Below, one piece after another: positions 49,902-57,760 of a stretch of 64,000 nt of DNA (position 1 is the stretch's first letter; each line of letters starts with the position of its first letter). Source of the stretch: Adhaeribacter soli (GTDB taxonomy: Bacteria > Bacteroidota > Bacteroidia > Cytophagales > Hymenobacteraceae); assembly GCF_008727925.1 (NCBI RefSeq), contig NZ_VTWT01000007.1, forward strand, positions 62,001 to 126,000. Reading direction: 5' to 3'. A program made the position numbers and the translations under genes. The notes below the pieces were generated by a model. The model was not told the DNA's origin and searched no databases. It saw nothing but the letters and a program-made list of their open reading frames with translations.

Positions 49902-50500
49902 GGTTTGAAAAATTTATCTTGGTGCCATTTGGCCGGGTTGTTTTGGATGTAATGATAAATGTTCTGATAACCCCGCTCATCACGAATGATATGATCGTGA
50001 AAAGAACGTTGCCATGCAAATTCCGAAAGTCCGGCCTGCCTGATCTTTTTAGAAGTAGTAGTTTTATAAGCGCCAACCAATTCCGAAACCGATTTTATTT
50101 TCCGTAGGGACAGGTCGCGACCTGTCCGCACATTATCTGATCCTTTCCGCACGCATTCCTGATCAAATTCCCCTGTCTCACTTTCTTGATTAAACTTTCC
50201 TATACGCACGCATTCCTGCCCAAAATCTTTCTGAATAAAAGGGTTGATCTCCAAAATGGCATGCACATGATTCGGCATTACAACGTAAGTGTGCAGCACC
50301 AGGTACGGGTACTGACTTTTCAACCAAAGAAATTGTTCATTCGCAATTTTTCCAAAGGTATTCAGGTGTATTGTCTCGTCGGCAACCTTGCCAAAGTAAT
50401 GCTCTCCGTCCTGCACACAAACAGTAATAAAATACAAAGCAGCCGTGCTGTAATCGAAATTCGGTAAACGGTTTAATTTGCGTTCCGGCAGCATGGGCAA
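49898..50500 (-). CDS. REP-associated tyrosine transposase (RAYT)
   Basis: A 200-residue Y1 HUH protein of the RAYT group. NFDYSTAALYFITVCVQDGEHYFG opens the domain; the HUH motif is VVMPNHVHAILEI (His-Val-His), and the catalytic Tyr is in HIIRDERGYQNIYHYIQNNPAKW. RAYTs move or maintain REP palindromes. Here residues ~105-140 (QECVRIGKF..., EFDQECVRKGSDNVRTGRDLSLR) are an insertion encoded by the repeat itself, with the REP palindrome read as RTGRDLS. The stop TAG comes from the GTAG foot of the next REP. It may still be active since the core motifs are intact. Confidence 0.88.
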   Translation of the reverse strand: MPMLPERKLNRLPNFDYSTAALYFITVCVQDGEHYFGKVADETIHLNTFGKIANEQFLWLKSQYPYLVLHTYVVMPNHVHAILEINPFIQKDFGQECVRIGKFNQESETGEFDQECVRKGSDNVRTGRDLSLRKIKSVSELVGAYKTTTSKKIRQAGLSEFAWQRSFHDHIIRDERGYQNIYHYIQNNPAKWHQDKFFKP

Positions 50501-50740
50501 ATCATAAGGTGCAACGTTTATACGGAATCAATCCGAACAAGTAACACATGAATGTCCGGTACTTTTTTGTTCATCCTCCGGAAAACCAAACCGATAATAA
50601 TTCCCTTCCCTCATACAACCAAAACCGCCTGCCGCTTGTCTTATCCCAAACAACGCTATACTTCACCCGCAAAAAAGAGCCTTTCGCACGGTAAATAGCA
50701 AAGAAGCAGGACAGTGTAGGATACTTTTAAAAAACCTGCA

Positions 50741-50771
50741 TTGGCTTTCTGCAAAAATTGAATTACTTTTG
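50741..50771 (+). promoter_or_regulatory. Promoter of leucine dehydrogenase
   Basis: -33 TTG at 50741-50743, a 20-base spacer and -7 TACTTTTG at 50764-50771, a good Bacteroidota match, ~70 bases before the ATG. The remaining gap 50501-50740 has nothing I can name. Confidence 0.65.
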
Positions 50772-50840
50772 CGTTTGATTTGTACTAGGGCTGCCAAGCG
50801 GCTTGTTACAAAATCAGAATAACCTTTTAATTAGCATAAA

Positions 50841-51941
50841 ATGGTCGAAATTAAAGAAGTACCAGTTAAAAAGGAATCCTCCGTTTTCGGACAGGTATCC
50901 GAGTTTCAGCACGAACAAGTTGTTTTCTGTCACGATCATGAGACCGGTCTGAAAGCCATTATCGGTATTCATAATACAGTTTTAGGTCCGGCGCTTGGCG
51001 GTACCCGTATGTGGTCTTACGCTACCGAAGCGGAGGCGCTCAACGACGTACTTCGTCTGTCCCGCGGCATGACTTATAAAGCAGCTATCTCCGGCCTGAA
51101 CCTGGGTGGTGGTAAAGCAGTAATTATTGCCGATTCCAAGAAAGACAAGTCGGAAGCGCTGTGGCGTAAATTCGGCCGTTTTGTAGAAAACCTGAACGGT
51201 AAATACATCACTGCCGAAGACGTTGGAACTACCAGCAAAGACATGGAGTACATTAAAATGGAAACTAACTTTGTAACGGGCTTACCAGAGTCGATGGGCG
51301 GTTCCGGCGATCCTTCTCCGGTTACAGCTTACGGTACTTACGTAGGTATGAAAGCCGCTGCCAAGCGTGCCTTCGGTTCCGATAGCCTTGCCGGCAGAAA
51401 AATTTCGGTTCAGGGTACCGGCCACGTAGGTGGTTACCTGATCGAGCACCTGGTAAAAGAAGGTGCCCAGTTATTCATTACCGACATCGACCAGGAGCGC
51501 CTGAAAGATATCAATGCTAAAACCGGCGCTACCATTGTTGGCCTGGATGAGATCTATGACCTGGATGTAGATATCTATTCGCCATGCGCTTTAGGTGCAA
51601 CCATTAACGACAATACCCTGAGCCGTCTTAAGTGCCAGGTAATTGCCGGTTGCGCAAACAATCAGCTGAAAGACGAAAACGTACACGGCCCTGCTTTAAT
51701 GGAAAGAGGCATCGTTTACGCGCCTGACTTCCTGATCAACGCCGGTGGTCTTATCAACGTGTATTCCGAACTGAACGGTTACAACCGCACCGCGGCTTAC
51801 GACCAGACCGAAAAGATCTACGATTATACCCTCGAAATTTTCAACATGGCTGAGCAGGAAGGTATGTACACCCAGCTTGCCGCTATGAAAATGGCCGAGA
51901 AACGTATTGCCAGCATTGGTAAAGTAAAATCTACTTACTAA
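50841..51941 (+). CDS. Leucine/Glu-Phe-Val dehydrogenase family enzyme
   Basis: A 366-residue NAD-dependent amino acid dehydrogenase, most like leucine dehydrogenase. The catalytic Lys is in GLNLGGGKAVIIAD; GGTRMWSYATEAEALNDVLRLSRGMTYKAA precedes it. The Rossmann motif is VQGTGHVGGYLIEHL. It interconverts branched-chain amino acids with their 2-keto acids, with release or uptake of ammonia, and so feeds branched-chain fatty acid synthesis. It is a single gene with a terminator at 51967. Confidence 0.92.
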   Translation: MVEIKEVPVKKESSVFGQVSEFQHEQVVFCHDHETGLKAIIGIHNTVLGPALGGTRMWSYATEAEALNDVLRLSRGMTYKAAISGLNLGGGKAVIIADSKKDKSEALWRKFGRFVENLNGKYITAEDVGTTSKDMEYIKMETNFVTGLPESMGGSGDPSPVTAYGTYVGMKAAAKRAFGSDSLAGRKISVQGTGHVGGYLIEHLVKEGAQLFITDIDQERLKDINAKTGATIVGLDEIYDLDVDIYSPCALGATINDNTLSRLKCQVIAGCANNQLKDENVHGPALMERGIVYAPDFLINAGGLINVYSELNGYNRTAAYDQTEKIYDYTLEIFNMAEQEGMYTQLAAMKMAEKRIASIGKVKSTY

Positions 51942-51966
51942 GCTGAAACGCTACTGAATCTTAAAT

Positions 51967-52003
51967 AAAAAGTGCTGCATGAATTTGTAGCACTTTTTGT
52001 TTA
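51967..52003 (+). terminator. Terminator of leucine dehydrogenase
   Basis: Stem AAAAAGTGCT / AGCACTTTTT (51967-51976 with 51989-51998), then GTTT, 26 bases after the stop. Confidence 0.85.
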
Positions 52004-52205
52004 GGGCTTGTTTGAGAGCATTATTCCCGACCGGAATACGAATTAAACAAGTCCGCTAACCCGGCGGTATTTTTTACAGTAAAAGCCTACTGTTTCTTAC
52101 CGGCCACTCTTGTTCTTTGACCAGGTTAAATTGCTGAATTGTTAAATTGTTGCATGGTTAATCGGAACGATGTGTGAACTTTAAGGCTGACGTGTTTTTA
52201 AGGGG

Positions 52206-52297
52206 AAAACAGTATCGTTTTTCAACTGAAAACTACCAGATAAAAAACAATAATGGCCAAAGCCATTTCTAATTTCTAATTTTTAATTTCTAATTCA
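52206..52297. repeat. AAAACAGTATCGTTTT motif and TTCTAATT tandem upstream of nusB
   Basis: AAAACAGTATCGTTTT at 52206-52221 is one copy of a recurring 16-bp near-palindrome. Then 52266-52297 has TTCTAATT repeated with small changes. Together they fill the end of the 52004-52302 gap, which has no gene. Confidence 0.5.
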
Positions 52298-52302
52298 TTA
52301 CA

Positions 52303-53478
52303 ATGCTCAATCGACGCACCCTTCGGATCAAAGCAATGCAGGCCATTTATGCTTATAACCAGGCCGAAGGTTCCGATTATCTCATGGCCCTCGACCGCAT
52401 CGAGGAAGATTTTGCCCCGGACCTGAATTCCATGGAGGTGCAGAACAAGCAATTGCTGGAAGGCAAAAAGCAGATCGCTACGCTGCTGTTCAAAGAGTGG
52501 TACGAAACCCGCAAATTCGATGCGGAAGAAACCGACAAGGAAATTCTGGACTCGGTGAACAGCGCCATTGCTTTTTACCAGAACCAGGTTAAAAAAGACT
52601 TTAAATTCTTCGGCAACCAGATGCTTAACGCCGTAGAAACCATCTACGATCATTACCTCATCATCCTGAAAATTACCGAAGAAGTTCTGAAGCAGATCGA
52701 ACTTGACGAGGTAAAGAAAGCCAGCCGTTATACGGTTAAAAAAGAACAGGACTTCCGCCGCCTTACCGAAAACAAGGTAATACAGCAGCTGGTAAATAAT
52801 AAAAACCTGCAGCAGCTCATCATCCGCCGGAACATTAGCTGGGAAAAAGAAAGCGACCTGATCGTGCAGTTTTACCGCACCGTGCTGAAGCAGGACGAAA
52901 CCGTATTAGCTTACTTGGCAAGTCCGGAAGAACAGACCTTCGAAGCCGATAAGGAAATTGCCAAATACATTTTCAAAACGCTCATCTTTAAAGATAAAAA
53001 CCTGCAGGCCTGGTTCGAAGAGCAGGACCTGAACTGGGAAGAAAACAAGCCGATCGTAAAAAGCCTGGTAATGAAAACGGTGAAAATGATCGAAGAAACC
53101 ACCGACGAAAACCTGGCCCTGCTCGACCTTTCCACGAACTGGGAAGACGATAAAGCTTTCTTCGAAGAACTCTACCACAAAACCGTAGAAGAAGACGAAA
53201 AGTACGAAGCCATGATCTCGGCCGGCGTAAAAAACTGGGACATCGAACGCGTAGCCATCATCGATAAGATCATCCTGAAAATGGCGCTTTGCGAAATGCA
53301 CATCTTCCGGAGCATTCCCGTTAAAGTTACTATTAACGAATATATCGAAATCTCGAAACTTTACAGCACGCCTAAAAGTAAGCAGTTTATTAACGGCGTA
53401 CTCGATAAGCTGGCCCAGGATCTGACCGATTCCGGCGCCATCCGGAAAAGCGGCCGCGGCCTGATCGATAATAAATAA
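52303..53478 (+). CDS. nusB: Transcription antitermination factor NusB
   Basis: A 391-residue protein. It opens MLNRRTLRIKAMQAIYAYNQAE, the normal NusB start, and ends with the classic NusB core FLNRAIVIDKIILKMALCEM-type sequence (RVAIIDKIILKMALCEMHIFRSIPVKVTINEYIEISKLYSTPKSKQFINGVLDKL). The middle has a ~230-residue helical insertion typical of the Bacteroidota NusB, making it more than twice the E. coli length. With NusE it helps rRNA antitermination. It starts a run of same-strand genes to coaE. Confidence 0.9.
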   Translation: MLNRRTLRIKAMQAIYAYNQAEGSDYLMALDRIEEDFAPDLNSMEVQNKQLLEGKKQIATLLFKEWYETRKFDAEETDKEILDSVNSAIAFYQNQVKKDFKFFGNQMLNAVETIYDHYLIILKITEEVLKQIELDEVKKASRYTVKKEQDFRRLTENKVIQQLVNNKNLQQLIIRRNISWEKESDLIVQFYRTVLKQDETVLAYLASPEEQTFEADKEIAKYIFKTLIFKDKNLQAWFEEQDLNWEENKPIVKSLVMKTVKMIEETTDENLALLDLSTNWEDDKAFFEELYHKTVEEDEKYEAMISAGVKNWDIERVAIIDKIILKMALCEMHIFRSIPVKVTINEYIEISKLYSTPKSKQFINGVLDKLAQDLTDSGAIRKSGRGLIDNK

Positions 53479-53648
53479 TTAAGTTGCTGGTTGTTGGTTG
53501 GTTTTGATGGAATTATTGAGAAATTAGCAGGAAAGTGTTTTTTAAGCATTTAAGTTTTTATTTTCGGGCTTTTAAAACCAAAACCATAGCGTTTTAAGCC
53601 ACCCGAACGCCAACAACTATTAACGAACAACCAACCACTATTATAGCT

Positions 53649-53951
53649 ATGAGCAAAAAGACAACCGCTATGATTGCCTTCCTCAGCGGCGCTGCAGCCG
53701 GCGTTGCTTTCGGCATGCTGTACGCACCCGACAAAGGCCGCGAAACCCGCGACCGCCTGAGCTTCCGTCTCGATAAATACCGCGACATGTTGCGCGACCT
53801 TACCGAACAGATGATGGCCAAGGACGCCGAACCGAATGCTGCCCAGAGCGAAGGCCAGAAAGTAATAAAAGACGCGAAAGACAAAGCCGAAAAATTATTA
53901 AGCGATGTCGATCTGCTCATTAACCAGATAAACAGCCGGAAAGAAGTTTAA
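53649..53951 (+). CDS. YtxH-domain protein
   Basis: A 100-residue protein with an N-terminal Gly/Ala-rich hydrophobic segment (TTAMIAFLSGAAAGVAFGMLYAPDKG) and a charged helical tail. The GxxxGxLxAPxxG pattern is the YtxH signature of small stress-related membrane proteins. It ends 1 base before the IDH start, so they are tightly linked. The recurring motif AAAACCATAGCGTTTT (53580) is 54 bases before its start. Confidence 0.82.
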   Translation: MSKKTTAMIAFLSGAAAGVAFGMLYAPDKGRETRDRLSFRLDKYRDMLRDLTEQMMAKDAEPNAAQSEGQKVIKDAKDKAEKLLSDVDLLINQINSRKEV

Positions 53952-53952
53952 C

Positions 53953-54951
53953 ATGAGAGTAGTTACCCTTATTCCCGGCGATGGCATTGGTCCGGAAATT
54001 ACCGAAGCCGTAAAATCCATTTTTGAAGCCGCGCAGGTTCCCGTGCAATGGGAAGAAGAAAATGCCGGCCAGACCACTTTCGACAGCAAAGGCGAACTGA
54101 TCCCGCAATCGCTGATCGATTCGCTGGAGCGTAACCGCGTGGGTCTGAAAGGCCCGATCACTACGCCGGTGGGCAAAGGCTTTAAGAGCATTAACGTGCA
54201 GCTTCGTCAGAAATTCGACCTGTACCAGAACGTGCGCCCTGCCTGCACTACGCCGGGTATTCAAACCAAGTTCGAAGGCGTGGATCTGGTGCTGTTCCGC
54301 GAAAATACCGAAGGCTTATACTCCGGTCTGGAAACTTACGACGAGCGCTTAGGCATTGCCGATTCTACGAACCGCATTACGGTAGCCGGTTGCGAGAAAA
54401 TTACCCGCGCGGCTTTTGCCTATGCCCGTAAACACGGCCGCAAAAAAGTAACCGTGGTGCACAAAGCCAACATCCTGAAAATGGCCGGGACCTTAATGCT
54501 GAATGCTGCTAAAAAAGCGCAGGCCGAGTTCCCGGAAATCGAAATGGACGACAAGATCATCGACAACATGTGCATGCAGCTGGTTATAAAGCCGGAGCAG
54601 TTCGATGTAGTGGTTACTTCCAACCTGTTCGGCGATATTCTTTCCGATATCTGTGCCGGTCTGGTAGGTGGTTTAGGCGTAGTTTCCGGCGCCAACATCG
54701 GCGACGACATGGCTATTTTTGAAGCCGTGCACGGTTCGGCTCCGGATATTGCCGGTCAGGGAAAAGCGAACCCAACGGCCATGTTGCGCTCAGGCATTAT
54801 GATGCTGCACCACCTGGATATGCACCACCATGCAACCCGCATTACCAACGCCCTGAACAAAACCCTGCTAAACAAAGAGCAGTGCACCGGCGATTTGGGC
54901 GGAAAAGCCAAAACCATGGAATTTGCCGATCACATTATCAGGAATCTGTAA
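53953..54951 (+). CDS. Isocitrate/isopropylmalate dehydrogenase family, likely NAD-IDH
   Basis: A 332-residue dehydrogenase. It begins VTLIPGDGIGPEITEAVKSIFEA and has the substrate-binding FRENTEGLYSGLE, the Lys/Tyr region KVTVVHKANILK, and DVVVTSNLFGDILSDICAGLVGGLGVVSGANIG plus HGSAPDIAGQGKANPTA. The ENTEGLYSG form (rather than the isopropylmalate RELTGG form) points to NAD-dependent isocitrate dehydrogenase in the TCA cycle. Start is 1 base after the YtxH stop. Confidence 0.88.
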   Translation: MRVVTLIPGDGIGPEITEAVKSIFEAAQVPVQWEEENAGQTTFDSKGELIPQSLIDSLERNRVGLKGPITTPVGKGFKSINVQLRQKFDLYQNVRPACTTPGIQTKFEGVDLVLFRENTEGLYSGLETYDERLGIADSTNRITVAGCEKITRAAFAYARKHGRKKVTVVHKANILKMAGTLMLNAAKKAQAEFPEIEMDDKIIDNMCMQLVIKPEQFDVVVTSNLFGDILSDICAGLVGGLGVVSGANIGDDMAIFEAVHGSAPDIAGQGKANPTAMLRSGIMMLHHLDMHHHATRITNALNKTLLNKEQCTGDLGGKAKTMEFADHIIRNL

Positions 54952-55000
54952 TTTCTTCGTTAGAAACAGAAACTGATTACCTAACCCAAAACTATTACCA

Positions 55001-55489
55001 ATGAAAATCAAATTTATTTACGCGCTGGTGGTACTGTTCGGCTTTTTCGGAATGACTTCCTGCGACAAAAAAGCCGGGAACGCTTCTGAACAAACCGCTA
55101 CGCAGGAAGATCTTTCAGCTGCCGACCTGATCAACAACCCGAATACTGCTAACCCGCACGAAGTACCGGCCGGACCGCTGCCGAAAATGACTTTTGCTGA
55201 AAACGTTTACGACTTTGGCGACATTAAACCGGGGGCAGTAGTAAGCCATACCTTTACGTTCAAAAATACCGGCGAAGCGCCTCTGATCATTGAAAGCGCT
55301 ACGGCAACCTGCGGCTGCACGGTGCCAAACTACCCGAAAGAGCCGATCGCGCCGGGCAAAGAAGGTAAAATTGATGTGCAGTTCGACAGCCAGGGCAAAA
55401 CCGGCCAGCAGAACAAGCAGATCACGATCCGGGCCAATACCCAGCCGAACATTACCGAGCTTACCATTAAAACCAACATTCTTCAGTAA
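55001..55489 (+). CDS. DUF1573 lipoprotein
   Basis: A 162-residue lipoprotein: signal FIYALVVLFGFFGMTSCDK (lipobox MTSC), a short linker, and a DUF1573 Ig-like domain (about 65-162) with YDFGDIKPGAVVSHTFTFKNTGEAPLIIESATATCGCTVPNYPKEPIAPGK. It faces the periplasm or outside. In Bacteroidota it often sits beside yajC, as here, but its function is unknown. Confidence 0.88.
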   Translation: MKIKFIYALVVLFGFFGMTSCDKKAGNASEQTATQEDLSAADLINNPNTANPHEVPAGPLPKMTFAENVYDFGDIKPGAVVSHTFTFKNTGEAPLIIESATATCGCTVPNYPKEPIAPGKEGKIDVQFDSQGKTGQQNKQITIRANTQPNITELTIKTNILQ

Positions 55490-55534
55490 GCAGGCTGCTG
55501 CCGTATTGAGAACCAACCACAAACCATACGCTTA

Positions 55535-55849
55535 ATGAATACACTTCTTTTGCAATCACTTTCAGCGGGCGGCATCCAGCAGATCCTGCTTTGGGGCGCT
55601 ATTATCCTGATCTTTTATTTTTTCATGATCCGGCCGCAGCAGAAAAAAGTCAGCGACCAGAAAAAATTCCGCGAATCCCTGCAGAAAGGTACCAACGTAG
55701 TAACCATCGGCGGTTTGCACGGTAAAATTACCGACATTCAGGAGAACACCGTTTGGCTGGAAGTAGATCGCGGCTTTAAACTGAAGTTCGACAAATCGGC
55801 TATTGCTTCTGCCGCTCCGGTTTCCGGAACTGCCGAAACCAAAGCCTAA
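55535..55849 (+). CDS. yajC: Preprotein translocase subunit YajC
   Basis: A 104-residue protein with one N-terminal transmembrane helix (QQILLWGAIILIFYFFMIRPQQKK) and a small C-terminal domain (GTNVVTIGGLHGKITDIQENTVWLEVDRGFKLKFDKSAI). This is full length for YajC, which with SecDF helps Sec-dependent export. It is 45 bases after the DUF1573 gene, same strand. Confidence 0.93.
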   Translation: MNTLLLQSLSAGGIQQILLWGAIILIFYFFMIRPQQKKVSDQKKFRESLQKGTNVVTIGGLHGKITDIQENTVWLEVDRGFKLKFDKSAIASAAPVSGTAETKA

Positions 55850-55954
55850 TTTCATCCAGATTAAACAAGGGAAGCTATCGACAGGATAAAGCACATACTC
55901 GCCTGGCTGTTAAAGCCTTTCTTTCGAAAAGAAAGGCACTACTGGCGTATTGTA

Positions 55955-56857
55955 TTGCTTTGCTTTCTGGTAGCTTCCACTTTCTGGGTACTTAACTCCC
56001 TGAACAAAACCTATTACAACGTCCGGACCGGCTACCCCATTGTTTTTATTTACGATCCCCAAAAACTGGTACCCGTAACCGAACCTCCCAAAGAAGTTGT
56101 CATAAACGTAACGGCCAAAGGCTGGAAGCTTCTGGGCAAAGCGCTTAATCTGAAAGTTCAGCCGGCCCGCATCGTGCTTCCTGCCAAACCCACTCAGAAT
56201 TACCTCACTTCCCGGCAGCTTCGCACCTACATTAACAGTACATTTCAGGGCGTAGAATTAAATTATGTCGTTACCGATACCATTTATTTCCACTTCGAAG
56301 AACTGATAAAACGCCGCATCCGCCTGGCTGTCGATACCACCAATTCACCGGTGGCCGATGGGTATTTTGTTTCCGGAAAACCAAGAATTATTCCGGCTGC
56401 CGTTACCGTTTCCGGGCCGGCCTCGCTCGTAAAAGCCCTGTCCGATCCGTATCCGCTCCACCTTCCCGATTCCGGCTTAACCGAAAGTTACCAGAAGTCG
56501 GTGCCGCTTGCTTTCGTGCCGCAGGAATTGGTAGGCTCGCAGGTGAAAAAAGTAAACGTCCGGCTGCAGGTAAAACCCTTACGCCAGGCCGAAACCCGCG
56601 TAGCCGTTCAGTTCATTAATCAAAGCCACTTGCCTAATGGCGCGCAGCTGCAGCCCGATTCGGTGCAGGTAAAATACTACTTCGCCGATACCGGCCATAC
56701 GCATCCCGATTCCCAGGCCTTTAAAGCCGAAGCCGACCTGAAAAAGCTCGACCCGCGCGATTCCTCGGTTTCGGTAAAAATAACCCGCAAACCCCGCCAG
56801 GTAAAAAGGGTAGCCGTTTCGCCCGAAAAAGTAAGATTAACTTATCCTGCCCCTTAA
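55955..56857 (+). CDS. YbbR/CdaR-like membrane-anchored protein
   Basis: At least 300 residues: one N-terminal transmembrane helix and three YbbR-type beta domains (RIRLAVDTTNSPVADGYFVSGKPRIIPAAVTVSGPASLVKAL). In Firmicutes the related CdaR regulates the c-di-AMP cyclase CdaA. The recognised start is a TTG at 55955, but that falls inside the helix. The frame stays open to 55865 through a basic stretch (WLLKPFFRKERHYWRIV) that looks like a real cytoplasmic N-terminus but has only ATC, ATA or CTG as possible starts. The stop lies 7 bases before coaE. Confidence 0.82.
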   Translation: MLCFLVASTFWVLNSLNKTYYNVRTGYPIVFIYDPQKLVPVTEPPKEVVINVTAKGWKLLGKALNLKVQPARIVLPAKPTQNYLTSRQLRTYINSTFQGVELNYVVTDTIYFHFEELIKRRIRLAVDTTNSPVADGYFVSGKPRIIPAAVTVSGPASLVKALSDPYPLHLPDSGLTESYQKSVPLAFVPQELVGSQVKKVNVRLQVKPLRQAETRVAVQFINQSHLPNGAQLQPDSVQVKYYFADTGHTHPDSQAFKAEADLKKLDPRDSSVSVKITRKPRQVKRVAVSPEKVRLTYPAP

Positions 56858-56864
56858 TTTACGC

Positions 56865-57455
56865 ATGCTTAAAATTGGAATTACCGGCGGCATCGGCACC
56901 GGCAAAAGCATTGTCTGCCGCATCTTCGAACTGCTTGGCGTACCGGTTTACGATTCGGACCACCGGGCAAAACAGGTAATGGCCTGCAATCCGCAACTGA
57001 AAGAAGAACTCATTGCTGCCTTTGGCCCCAAAACTTTCAACGAACAGGGCCTCGACCGTACTTTTCTGGCTAAAATGGTATTCCATAATGCCGAAAAACT
57101 GCAACTGCTTAATTCATTGGTGCACCCGCGCGTAAAACAAGATTTCGTGGATTGGGTCTCTGAAAATGCCGGCGCGCCTTACGTGCTGAAAGAAGCGGCC
57201 CTGATGTTCGAAACCGAAGCTTGGCGCCAGGTAGATAAAATGATTACAGTTTACGCTCCCCTGGACATCCGCATGAAACGCCTGCTCGAACGCGATACCC
57301 ACCGCACCCAAACCGACCTGGAAAACATTATCGCCAAACAGCTGCCGGAAGAAGAAAAGATCCGTCGCGCCGATTACGTGGTTTATAACGACGATTCCCA
57401 ACTGGTCATTCCCCAGGTATTGGCTTTGCATAAGGAATTCCTGAGCCTGGCTTGA
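56865..57455 (+). CDS. coaE: Dephospho-CoA kinase
   Basis: A 196-residue P-loop kinase for the last step of coenzyme A synthesis. The P-loop is GITGGIGTGKSIVCRIFE, followed by VYDSDHRAKQVM. LVHPRVKQDFVDWV and the LID region with KRLLERDTHRTQTDLENIIAKQ are typical. It ends the nusB-to-coaE run of same-strand genes; the 7-base gap after ybbR implies coupling. Confidence 0.94.
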   Translation: MLKIGITGGIGTGKSIVCRIFELLGVPVYDSDHRAKQVMACNPQLKEELIAAFGPKTFNEQGLDRTFLAKMVFHNAEKLQLLNSLVHPRVKQDFVDWVSENAGAPYVLKEAALMFETEAWRQVDKMITVYAPLDIRMKRLLERDTHRTQTDLENIIAKQLPEEEKIRRADYVVYNDDSQLVIPQVLALHKEFLSLA

Positions 57456-57528
57456 AATCAGAACAATTTCAGGTTCGGTTTACGCCATGGGAATCTTAAA
57501 GCCTGACTAACCAATTCCCCTCCTCGGA

Positions 57529-57697
57529 GGCAGGGGCGTTTCATTCTGTCTAACGACTATCCCCTTGAGGGGATCATAGGGGTGTAAACACGTTATTTGA
57601 TAAAATCAGCAGGAGTAAACACCCCTCTTACTCCCCTCAAGGGGAGAATCCGCCAGAATGAATTAACCCAGTCCCTGGAGGGGTTAGGGGGGGTAAC
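57529..57697. repeat. Dispersed ~120-bp repeat, copy 2, plus GGAGGGG half element
   Basis: 57529-57649 matches 41379-41496 (see there). It contains CCCCTTGAGGGG and, near the end, CTCCCCTCAAGGGGAG. After it, 57671-57697 is a half copy of the 364-568 element arm (GGAGGGGTTAGGGGGGG). This is all that is seen in the gene-free gap 57456-57760. Confidence 0.65.
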
Positions 57698-57760
57698 CAG
57701 TACCAAAAAAGGGAAGGTATTTTTATTTTTTTATAGCTTTTCCCCTGTTAAGCTAACGTT

